Shown: piece after piece, positions 1-10,600 of the stretch
How positions within the stretch are numbered: the first letter of the stretch is position 1
Layout: every line of letters starts with the position of its first letter
DNA from: Cervus elaphus
Lineage: Eukaryota; Chordata; Mammalia; Artiodactyla; Cervidae
DNA: 64,000 nt
Direction: 5' to 3'
Assembly: GCF_910594005.1 (NCBI RefSeq)
Contig: NC_057826.1
Location: forward strand, 22,911,501-22,975,500
Position numbers and translations under genes: made by a program
The notes under the pieces: generated by a model
Database searches by the model: none
What the model was told of the DNA's origin: nothing
Seen by the model: the letters and a program-made list of their open reading frames with translations, nothing else

Positions 1-544
1 AGTTATCAATTTATTGCCTCTCAGATCCAATTCATCTTTTTTGCCTACTCTGTGAGAGTGAAAATAGACTCTTTAATATCCTCTTCTTTGGCATGTTGCA
101 GGATGTTAAGCTTTGTCAATAGATGGCACTGGAGAGACACTGAAAAAGGAAAGGGGTTTGGCGCCCTAGCTCTGTAGACTTCTGTAGCATGCTTGGCTCC
201 TGCCATGCCAGACTACTGTGATCCACACAGCTTCTCCAGTGCCTGGATCCATTATCATTCAGTTGCTCACAGCCTCCCCCAGCAACCCTCCCGTTAGGTG
301 ATTTTGTAGCAGAGTGCCTCCAGGGAGACATCTCTCTGTGGGACAGCTTTCCTCAGCACAGTGGATTTCCATCAAATTCCACTAATGCAGCAGAAAGTGA
401 CTTCTTTGACATTCATTGTGCAATATGCTCTAACAAGGTCTGGGCTTCAGTCTGGAAGTGGAAGGGGTCTTTTCCTTGGGAGTTCCATCTCTGCCCCAGG
501 TAGAAGCTATTATATGTTGTATTGTGTTGTATTATTTATATTAT
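1..544. other. Left-edge intergenic sequence
   Basis: Nothing recognised. RDH12 is the expected next gene to the left from human synteny, but no RDH12 exon is visible. Confidence 0.5.
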
Positions 545-555
545 ACCTGCTATTA

Positions 556-1380
556 AAGCACAAGCCAGAATCAAGATTGCTGGGAGAAGTATCAATAACC
601 TCAGATACACAGATGACACCACCCTATGGCAGAAAGCTAAAAGGAACTAAAGAGCCTCTTGACTAAAGAGGAGAGTAAAAAAGCTGGCTTAAAACTGAAC
701 ATTCAATAAACAAAGAACATGGCATCTAGTCCCATCACTTCATGACAAATAGATGGGGAAACAATGGAAACAGTGACAGACTTTATTTTCTTGGGCTCAA
801 AAATCACTGCAGGTGGTGACTGCAGCCATTAAATTAAAAAATGCTTGCTCCTTGGAAGAAAAGCTATGACAAACCCAGACAGAGTATTAAAAAGCAGAGA
901 TATTACTTTGCCAACAAAGGTCCATCTAGTGAAAGCTATGGTTTTCCAGTAGTCATGTGTGGATGTGAGAGTTGGACCACAAAGAAGGCTGAACATCAAA
1001 GAATTAATGCTTCTGAGCTGTGGTGTTAGAGAAGACTCAAGAGGCCGTTCGACTGCAAGGAGATGAAATCAGTCAGTTCTAAAGGAAATCAGTCCTGAAT
1101 ATTAACTGGAAGGACTGATGCTGAAGCTGAAGCTCCATTACTTTGGCCACCTGATGTGAAGAGCTGACTCACTGGAAAAGACCCTGATGCTGGGGAAGAT
1201 TGAAGGCAGGAGGAGAAGGGGATGACAGAGGAAGAGATGGTTAGCTGGCATCACCAACTCAAGGGACATGAGTTTGTGCAAGCTCTGAGAGATGGTGAAG
1301 GACAGGGAAGCCTGGCATGCTGTAATCCATGGGGTCACAAAGAGTAGGAAACATGATTGAGTGACTGAACAACAATGACA
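556..1380 (+). mobile_element. BovB (RTE) LINE, 5'-truncated
   Basis: Begins inside the reverse-transcriptase region (decayed ADD motif) and runs to the BovB 3' end (GHLM, DREAW-like and GVTKS-like segments). It is flanked by ACCTGCTATTA at 545-555 and 1381-1391, an 11-bp target-site duplication. It is non-coding through frameshifts and stops. Confidence 0.9.
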
Positions 1381-1459
1381 ACCTGCTATTACAATTTTAA
1401 ATATTGGTCATATTTTTTAGCTGTTCTTTTAATCTTCTTTAGAGCTCTCTTTACTCCTT

Positions 1460-1561
1460 ACTCCAGTACTCTTGCCTGGAAAATCCCATGGATGGAGGAA
1501 CCTGGTGGGCTACAGTCCATGGGGTCACAAAGAGTTGTATACGACTGAGCGACTTCACTTT
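1460..1561 (+). mobile_element. Bov-tA SINE, 3' part
   Basis: Has the CTTGCCTGGAAAATCCCATGG core and GACTGAGCGAC tail, but lacks the tRNA-derived head. Confidence 0.85.
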
Positions 1562-1564
1562 ATT

Positions 1565-1770
1565 CCTTACTAGCCCATGGGTTGGCAAACTGTCCCACAG
1601 GCTAAATACAGCCCACTGCTTGTTTGCGTGAATAAAGTCTTATTGGAACACAGTCATGCTCAATCATTTACATATTGCCTACAACTCTTTTCATGCCACA
1701 ATAGGAGAGTTGAGTAACTACAAAAGAGATGGCCCCCAAAGTCTAAAATATTTTTCTCTACAAAAGAAGT
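1565..1770 (+). repeat. Ancient hAT/Charlie-like DNA transposon remnant
   Basis: GGGTTGGCAAACTGTCC..., then TCTTATTGGAACACAGTCAT and a GGCCCCCAAAGTCTAAAATAT end. These are recognisable parts of a common non-autonomous mammalian DNA element. The exact family was not assigned. Confidence 0.6.
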
Positions 1771-2179
1771 TTAACCACCTGTATACAAGTCAGTTCATTA
1801 TTCCAGGCCCCCATTATGTTTAATAGTTCTTCATAGTAAACTTTCCCTGTTCAAATTTACTGTGTAACTTTCCTAATCTGCTCAGACTCAATCTAACATG
1901 TCTCCAACCTCTCTGTCTCCCTTTCACAGACCATTTCCAGGCTTAGCTTCCTCTAGCTATCCTATAATGTGAGAGCTCCTCAAGGCCCTCCTCTATACTT
2001 TCCCTAACTTCCTTTCCAAATGACTTATCTGCTTACCTGTCTTCAGTCATCAGGTCTGTGGAATTAACTAAAGAAACCTTGGGTTTTAATCTAGGTTCTA
2101 TGAATGAAACTGTATGCAAATTTTGTGTGGATGCACAAATGTGCATATGTATAGGAAGCTCTCTAGCCTCATCTTTTGG

Positions 2180-2630
2180 CACAATGGCACAATAGCTAAG
2201 GGCACAGACCCTGGATACAACCTGCTTAAGTTTGAATCTCAGCTCTGCCATTATGGCCTGGGCTAACATATTTAACCTTGCTGTTGTTTCAGTTTCCATG
2301 TCTATAAAAGAGGGAATATTGTAGTATTAATACCTACCTCAGAGAGTTGTTATGAGAGGTAATGTAGTTAGTAGATACAGAGCCCTTCCCTGGTGGCTCA
2401 GACGGTAAAGAATCCACCTGCAATGCAGGAGATCCAGGTTGGATCCCCAAGTCGGGAAGATCCCCTGGAGAAGAAAATGGCAATGCACCTCAGTATTCTT
2501 GCCTGGAGAATTCCATGGACAGAGAAGACCAGTAGACTACAGTCTATGGGGTCGCAAAGAGTCAGACACTGCTGAAGCAACTTAGCACACATGGCACATA
2601 ATAAACACTATATAAGCACTGGGTCTTATT
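2180..2630 (+). repeat. MIR interrupted by a Bov-tA SINE
   Basis: MIR head and core at 2180-2370 (GGCACAGACCCTGGA, CTCTGCCATT, CAGTTTCC, TACCTACCTCA) and MIR 3' end at about 2590-2625 (GGCACATAATAAACACT). The intervening DNA is the younger Bov-tA. Confidence 0.75.
2381..2588 (+). mobile_element. Bov-tA SINE
   Basis: Complete head (CCTTCCCTGGTGGCTCAGA) and tail (GTCGCAAAGAGTCAGACAC). Inserted in a MIR. Confidence 0.92.
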
Positions 2631-3004
2631 GCCATTTCTGGCACTGCCTCTAGCCTCTGTGGCCTAAATAGATCAACGTTTTCCATTGTTCTAGTGGCCC
2701 CTGTTTTACCTTTGTGTGCTCACTCAAGTCCTCTGCTTAGAGAATTCTTGCCTATATATTGCTTACCCACTAACTTCTGACCTTCTTCAGGCTTCAACTC
2801 AAAGAGGTTGAGTTGTTTCCTCAAAGTCTTCCTGATTTCCAGATCAAAAGGGGTCTCCTGCTACAACCTCCCAAAACTCTCTATTTCCCCTTGTAAACCT
2901 CACCACAATTTTTTCATAGTAATCACTTGTTGCAGAGGTAATTTCTCCCTGGGTCCTTCCTGGACCTCAGCACAGTGCCTAATACATTGCAGGAATACCA
3001 TAAA

Positions 3005-3215
3005 GTGAAAGTGCTAGTTGCTCAGCCATGTCCAACTCTTTGCGACCCCATGGGCCATAGCCTGCCATGCTCCTCTGTCCATGGAATTCTCCAGGCAAGA
3101 ATACTGGAGTGGGTTGCCATTTATTTTTCAAAGGGATCTTTCCAACTCAGGGATCGAACCAGGGTCTCTTGCATTGCAGGTGGATTCTTTATCGTCTGAG
3201 CCACCAGGCAAGCCC
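3005..3215 (-). mobile_element. Bov-tA SINE with perfect target-site duplication
   Basis: Flanked by AGGAATACCATAAA at 2991-3004 and 3216-3229 (14 bp). Full-length antisense copy, inserted in the 3' tail of an older MIR/L2-like repeat. Confidence 0.93.
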
Positions 3216-3284
3216 AGGAATACCATAAACATTTGTCAAATAAATGAGTGAATGTATAGGAACAAAACATGGGGCAAATATTGT

Positions 3285-3488
3285 TTCTGTTGTTTAGTCG
3301 TGTCCAGTTCTTTTGCAACCATGGACTATAGCCCATCAGACTCCTCTGTCCATGGAATTCTTCAGGCAAGAATACTGGAGTGGGTTACCATTTCCTTCTC
3401 CAGGAGGTCTTCCTGACCCAGGGATCGAACCTGCTTCTCCTGAATTGGCAGGCGGGTTCTTTACCATTGACTCACCAGGGAAGCTGAT
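3285..3488 (-). mobile_element. Bov-tA SINE
   Basis: Full-length antisense copy. CAAATATT at 3275-3282 and 3490-3497 is a likely short target-site duplication. Confidence 0.9.
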
Positions 3489-3497
3489 TCAAATATT

Positions 3498-4459
3498 AGA
3501 TAACCCAATAATTAGCGTGTGACAAAATATGATGACTATTAGATAATCAAATTTGTATTGTGTGAAGGAAATACTTTCCTTGCCAAGTGCTGTAAAATAC
3601 ACTGGTTTAAACTGAGCCCGGAACATGTGTCTTTCAATCAAATGGAAATGAATTGTCCAGAAGAACCAGAATACATTACTGAGTGCAGGCAGGAATCACA
3701 AACAGATGATGACTTAAAACATTCCCCACCTGAAAACATTCATTCTCTGGAAACAAGAAAGTCCTCAGATGGCAGAGCTAAAAGGAATGACTAATCAGGG
3801 AACCTGCTTGTTCCCAGAGAATTTCCATGGCTTTATTCAAGACAGGATTAAATACTTTCCCGAGTAGGCAAAACCAACTGTGCTAATCTGAGAAATCCAC
3901 TGCCACCCTGGGAGTTAAAATAGCTAACCCAAGTCTTCAAGAAAACTATATTCTATCTTCAGTTAACACTCAAACACCAGGAAAATTATATTTTCTATTT
4001 CATGATATGTTTTTATTTTATTGAATAAAATAATTCAAAAGACACGAAGTGATTCTCCTGTAACGTCTCCAGGGACGGATTGCTTCTGCTCCTTTGGATG
4101 AAGGAATCCCTAAAGAATCTCTCCCCTCTTCGCCCCCCGACCCCCGCCCCCAACTGTCAGACTCCAACCGCTCCTCTTCCGTGTAATCAGCGTTGGAACA
4201 TTTTCCTGGCGCCAATATTTGATCTCTAGAAGAAACATGCGGTAACCGACTAACCATAACTAGGGAAACGTGAACAGGGTCTGGACTTGGGCACCAGGGC
4301 AGAGAGGACTGGGGAGATTTCACGGTGGCCCAAGGGGCCATGGGAGAGCTGGTTGGGTGATCCCAAATGTCCTAGATCCTAGCCGGTTGGGGAGTCTTTG
4401 CTATCTGGGGCAAGATTCAGCTTCTCTCGGAGTCTGGGAAATAGGAGCGCACATGCCAA
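3498..4459. other. Upstream flank of RDH11
   Basis: No repeat or gene recognised. GC content rises from about 4100 toward the promoter. Confidence 0.6.
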
Positions 4460-4603
4460 GCTTCGGACTACATTTCCCAGAAGGCTCTGCTCCCCGGGTT
4501 GTCGTAGTTTACCAAGGCGTGTCTTGGAGGCGAGGCCGCAGTCGGCAAGCACAGCTGCGGCGTCTCGCTGCTGCTCCGGCAGCCGCACCTGCCTCCCGGC
4601 GAG
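4460..4603 (+). promoter_or_regulatory. RDH11: RDH11 promoter / 5' UTR region, GC-rich
   Basis: CpG-dense sequence directly upstream of the ATG, continuing past exon 1. There is no TATA box at an obvious distance. A ZNF143-like element is at 4467-4485. The transcription start cannot be placed from sequence alone. Confidence 0.6.
4467..4485 (+). promoter_or_regulatory. ZNF143/STAF-like element in RDH11 promoter
   Basis: ACTACATTTCCCAGAAGGC closely matches the remembered ZNF143 (SBS) core ACTACAATTCCCAGMATGC. Such sites lie close to start sites of many CpG-island genes. It lies about 120 bp before the start codon. Binding is inferred. Confidence 0.55.
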
Positions 4604-4671
4604 ATGCTTTGGGTCCTGCTCCTGCTCCTTCTTCTCCCCTTTCTCTTGTACATCGCTGCACCCCAAATCAG
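4604..4671 (+). CDS. RDH11: RDH11 coding exon 1
   Basis: Encodes residues 1-22 plus two bases of Arg23. It is a run of Leu codons followed by a Tyr-Ile-Ala-Ala-Pro-Gln-Ile end that matches the RDH11 signal-anchor. The donor is AG|GTCTGT. The start codon is the only one that gives the hydrophobic anchor. Confidence 0.93.
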
Positions 4672-7600
4672 GTCTGTGCAAATGTACTGCCTTCCTCTTA
4701 GAGAAATCTGAGGGGCGCGGGGCGCGGGGCGGGGGGAGACAGACATCCTCATCGAAGCTATGAGCTTCAAAAGGAGGATAGGAAGACTCCCTGCGGGGCT
4801 CCAGGTAGGGGATGTTCGGTGGGTCGGAGGAGGTCCAGCTGCCCGGGGAGAGGAGGGCGAGATCAAGAGACCCCCAGGTCGTGGGAAGAGGCTGCAGTCC
4901 AGAGCACCCCGCTTTGTTCCCTCGATGCCAGTCGTGACATCTGCACCCCCACTGCTTGCTCTCTTGTCGCTGTTGGACTGACTTTTCCTCTGGGCAGATG
5001 CAGTAAAGGAGAGAAATGAAAGGGTTTCATCACTCTTGTCTTCTAACCTGCCTTAGCAGCAGAAGTATGGGGTGGGGCGGCGTGGGGGAGGGCGGTCCCG
5101 AGCCTTGCCCTGGGGTTTGGGGGTGAGGAGGAGAGGTTGAGGGTCGTGGTCTCTTCACCAGGGGCTGTATCAGCCAATGGCTGGCTTCGTGCCCCAGAGA
5201 ATCAGCAGCGAGTTGCCGGACAGGCAGCCTGCTGATTGGTTCTGAGTAAGTCACCAGTAGTGACGGTGGACCTGTGCCTGCAAAGAACACTCCTTCCCTC
5301 GGTGGGGATTGGGTGGGGCGGGCGGGAGATGCAGTCAAGGTCCGACTGGGACTGGAAGGCGCGCTAGATCACCCTCCGCCGTTTCTTACACATTCACCCC
5401 TTCCTTCCTCGTTCCTCTCCTCGTTCGAGCCGCTTCTCCAATTTTGTTGTTCTGAACTCTCCGCGCTCCCACCTCTAGAAGCTCACACGAGTGCGAAACT
5501 CGGATGAATACGCTGCTTTTTCTTTCTTTTTCGCCACAACATCCTCTGATCCACACAGAACCTCAGTGAAACGTTGAACCTGGCGTGCTGCAGTCCATGG
5601 GGTCGCAAACAGTCGGATACGACTGAGCGACTGAACTGAGCTGAAAATACTGCTCATACTTCAAAGAGATTTTTCTAATCAAAGTTATACTCCAAGGGTC
5701 ATATTCCCAACTTACCAAGCTAGGTCATGGGGGCTGGACCAGAGCTGGACTTTTGTAGCTGGTTGTCTCGTTTTTTCCTGCTGGGTAAGGAGAAGGAACA
5801 GCTGGGTTGAGGTCCTCGTGGGTGCTCCTGGAGGAGAAGCGGAATGGACGGGGGAGAACTGAGAGGGGACGATTGTCTGAGGAGAAAGATACCCGCTGCT
5901 GGGCACCTTGCTTCCTTATTGGCCTGTTTCTTCTAAGCAGGAACTTGAGTGGCTAGCAGTGTGTGCTTTCCAATTTTCAATGAAACATTTAAATTAAAAA
6001 ATGCATATCCCAGTCAGCTGATTCTTTTAAATTGAGTCCCCAGGCTTTGCAGGGTAAAGGACACTCTAAGACTTAAAACCTGTTTAGGCATTCAGTCCTT
6101 TGGAGAAGTAGGGTGGTGTATTGCTTAGGAAGAAGGACTTGTACTGATTAAACCAGGATAAACCAGGACTGGAATGTCAAGTTTCACTCTGTACTTACTT
6201 ACCTCATGTTTTGCCTTATTTTTAACTGTGTTCATGTGTAGGGGGCTGGGGGGGGGGCGGTGACTCGTTTCATTTTGTCCCAGGTTGACAAGCTTTCATA
6301 ATTTTTAACTTTTTTTGTTGGGTAAGCTGTTTTATTCAACCATAAAGGCCATAAAGTGCCAGTTATGGACCGATTAACATCAGTGGACCAGTTCTTTCTT
6401 TTTCTAGGCTGAGTCTTGTGATTTCCTCAACCCGAGGAAGAGCTCCACCAGGAGCTCAAATATTCATCCAGTTCTTGTACTGCAAGGAGCTAAAGTTAAA
6501 GTTGCCCTTACAATATAATCATTTCTGTCCTTAAGCAAGAGCAGAAAAAATTTGAGCAAGAAAATCATAAGAGCAGAAAACTTTTGTTTTCTTTCCTCCA
6601 GTCTTCCTTCAGTCTGTAAAAGGACAGCAGAAGGAATGAAAACAGCCATCAGCCTTGGGATGTGTAGATATGGGGTTATTGCAGGAACCTCTGGCTAAGG
6701 CAAAGAAAATGAAGAACTGATAACTCCTCTGTCTGCAGGAAGATGCTGTCCAGCGGGGTTTGTACATCAACCGTCCAGCTTCCTGGAAAAGTGGCTGTGG
6801 TCACTGGAGCCAACACAGGCATCGGGAAGGAGACCGCCAAAGAGCTGGCTCGAAGAGGCAAGTCTATCTGCTTTCAGTTCCCTCCTGCTACTAGTTCATT
6901 TGTTGTTTTTTTTAATTGAAGTATAGTTGATTTGGGGCTTCCCTGGTGGCTCAGGTGGTAAAGAATCTGCCTGCAATGCAGGAGACCCAGGTTCAATCCC
7001 TGGGTCAGGAAGATCCCCTGGAGAAGGGGATGGCTACCCACTCCAGTATTCATGCCTGGAGAATTCCATGGACAGAGGAGCCTGGCAATCTACAGTCCAT
7101 GAGGTCTCAAAGAGTCAGACACAACTGAATGACTAACACCCTTATAGTTGATTTTACAATGTTGTGTTTATTTGTGTTAATCACTTTGTGTACAGCAAGG
7201 TGATTCAGTTATATATGCATTCTTTTTTATGTTCTTTTCTGTTATGGTTTATCTCAGGATATTGAATATAGTTCCTTGTGCTCAACAGTAGGACCTTGTT
7301 GTTTATCCATTCTATATGTAATAGTTTTCATCTGCCAACCCCTAACTCCCAATCCATGCAACCTCGTCCCTTCTCTGCCTTGGCAACTACAAGTCTGTTC
7401 TCTGTGTCTGTGAGGCTGTTTCTGTTTTGCAGATAGCTTCGTTTGTGTCATATTTTAGATTCTACATGTAAGTGATAGCATATCGTATTTGTCTTTCCCT
7501 TCCTGGCTTAACTTCACTTAGTATGATAATCTCTAGTTCCTTCCATGTTGCTGCAAATGGCATTATTTCATTCTTTTTTTGGCTGAGTCGAATTCCATTG

Positions 7601-10600
7601 TATATATGTACCATATCTTTTTTATCCATTCATCTGTCAGTGGACATTTGGGTTTTTCCTTGTCTTGGCTTTTGTGAATAGTGCTGCTATGAAATAAAGG
7701 TGCATGTATCTTTTGGGATTATAGTTTTGTCAAACTATATGCCTAGGAGTAGATTTCTGGTTCATATGATAATTCTATTTTTTAGTTTTCTGAGGACTAT
7801 TTTCTATAGTAGCTGTACCAACTTATATTCCCACCAACAGCATAGAAGGGTTCCCCTTTCTCCACACCCTCTCCAGCTTTTGTTATTTGTAGACTTTTAA
7901 TAATGGCCATCCTGACTGGTATGAGGTGATATCTCATTGTAGTTTTGATTGGCATCTCTAATAGTTAACAACATTAAACATCTTTTCATGTGCCTGTTGG
8001 CCCTCTGTCTTCTTTGGAGAAACTTCTATTTAGGTCTCCTGCTTGCTACTGCTATTTTATCCCTTGCCATGATGACCATTTTCATTATTTCCTCCCAGGC
8101 TTGGAATACAAGAACATTTGAAGGGCCCCACTGATCTGCTGGTCTGAATGTTGTACATGTTCTACATACAATGGACATAATGAAAAGTGTTGATTTATTT
8201 TTCTTTCCTGATTTATTCATCAGATACCTCTTTGTGAAGTAGGGGTAGTCCCTTTTTAGAAACAAACAGTAGAAAATAATATTTAACATTAGAATTAAGT
8301 CTTTGATGCTCACTCAAAAACAGAGCCAACAGTTTATCTCTCTTATATGTTGGTTGACAGGAGCCCGTGTGTATTTAGCTTGCCGGGACGTGCAAAAGGC
8401 GGAGTTGGTGGCCAGAGAAATCCAGATGATGACAGGGAACCAACAAGTGTTGGTTCGGAAACTGGACTTGGCTGATACTAAATCTATTCGAGCCTTTGCT
8501 AAGCGCTTCTTAGAAGGTAAGTGTCCAACTAGGGACTATGCTGTGGGTCTTGCAGTCAACATGGAAGACTTAGCTAAAAGGAAAAGATTCCTCTCCCTCT
8601 CTGACATCTAGAAATGCTAGACAAGATACAATCAAAAACTTTTGGATTCATAACGGGACTCCTTAGTAACAAAGGGAAATCCTCAAGAGGCAGAAAAAAA
8701 AGTGACTTTGAAAAGTCATAGCAGACTTCCACAGTGGTCCAGTGATTAGGAATCAACCTGCCATTGCAGGGGACACAGGTTCGATCCCTGGTCCAGGAGG
8801 ATCCTGCATGCCTCGGGGCAACTAAGCCTGTGAGCCATACCTACCTAGAGCTCATACTCCACAACCAGAGAGTAGCCCCCTCTCGCTACAACTAGAGACA
8901 GCCTACACGCAACAGTGAAGACCCAGCAGAGCCAAAAATAAATAAATAAATAAATTCACCCAAAAATGTCATAGTAGTTCATAAGAACTAAAGCCAAAAA
9001 TCTCACATGTGTACTAGAACTCCATATGGTCTGGAGTCCAAATATCCATATAGAGCTAAGAGATGAGGCCTCAGGATGTTGAGGGCTGGGTTGCTGTACT
9101 TGAGGCTCCACGTCAGGCTGGGATCCACAAAAAGTCATCTGGTCCATGGTACAGGGGCTTAAAAAAAAAAAACCCAGGCCAGCCGCTCAAGGATATGACA
9201 AAGAAGCCTATCATCTCTCTAGGAGGTGGATGAATTAAAGGTCATCTGCAAGAAATTAGAACTTCAGGCTGACATTTATGGGGGCGGGGGGAATTTCATT
9301 CACATCACTAACTATGCAAGAAACTGAAGCCGAGAAATTAACATATAATCCTGTAGTGTCACATCAAAAGCAAGTCCAAGAGCACTCTGTAGACTTTTTC
9401 CCTCATAACCCAGGGATCTAGGCCTCCCAGGGAAAACAACTTCCACTGATACATGCTTTTAGACAAAAATTACAAATGATATGAAAAAAGAAATCGTAAG
9501 AGAGTTGGCAATTGAAACAGAGGTGAAACCAGTGTTTCTTTGGGGGCCTGAAACCGAGTGGCAGGGAGGCATACCAAACATCCTGTTTTTCTCTTGTTTT
9601 GGAATTTCTCATTCAGCTGGGGAAGTCTTTCTATTGGGAAAGATAGAACACTTCCCAAAAGCAGTGAGTCAGTAGGTCCTAAATTGGAAAGATTGGAAAG
9701 GCCATTTGGTCATGTCATGTGGAATTTTTCCTTGTAGTAAGAATATGTAGGATTCAACTAGCATCTTAAAATGAAAAACAATACAAAATAAATATGAAGG
9801 GAAAATAGAGGAAAGATTGAAGCCATGCATCCCCCTTTTCAAAGCATGGGTGTGGGGCAGATTTCGAAGATGTAACAGGCGTGGCTGGCCACGTGCACTC
9901 TCCTTCTCCTCTTCCCTACAGAGGAAAAGCATCTCCACATTTTGATCAACAACGCAGGAGTGATGATGTGTCCCTACTCCAAAACAGCAGATGGCTTTGA
10001 GATGCATATAGGAGTCAACCACTTAGGTAAGAAATCTTGTCTCATCACGAAGCTAAAGGGAAACTTAAATTCTCATTGGAAAACTTAGGGTCATATGGCG
10101 CCTTCTTTGTGTGAGCGGACCTCTAGGCCATCAGTTCAGTTCAGTCGCTCAGTCGTGTCTGACTCTGCGACCCCATGAATCACAGCACGCCAGGCCTCCC
10201 TGTCCATCACCAACTCCCAGAGTTTACTCAAACTCAAGTCCATCGAGTTGGTGATGCCATCCAGCCATTTCATCCTCTGTCGTCCCCTTCTCCTCCTGCC
10301 CCCAATCCCTCCCAGCATCAGGGTCTTTTCCATTGAGTCAACTCTTCGCATGAGGTGGCCAAAGTATTGGAGTTTCAGCTTCAGCATCAGTCCTTCCAGT
10401 GAACACCCAGAGCTGGTCTCCTTTAGGATGGACTGGTTGGATCTCCTTGCAGTCCAAGGGACTCTCAAGAGTCTTTTCCGTAACAGACCATAAATATATT
10501 AATTTAATAACTAGTGTGGTCCTGCCAGAAAGCTCAGGCTCCCTTGAGGTTCCCCCCGTTTTTTAATCTGTGCTTCACATTCAGTTTAACTTAACCTAAT

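Noticed and set aside
1..4450. RDH12 exon(s) at the left edge
   Set aside because: RDH12 is the expected neighbour, but no coding exon is seen and its non-coding first exon cannot be recognised by eye.
4270..4763. Overlapping open frames of 120-143 aa across the RDH11 promoter and exon 1
   Set aside because: They are in other frames than RDH11, are produced by high GC content, and have no recognisable domain.
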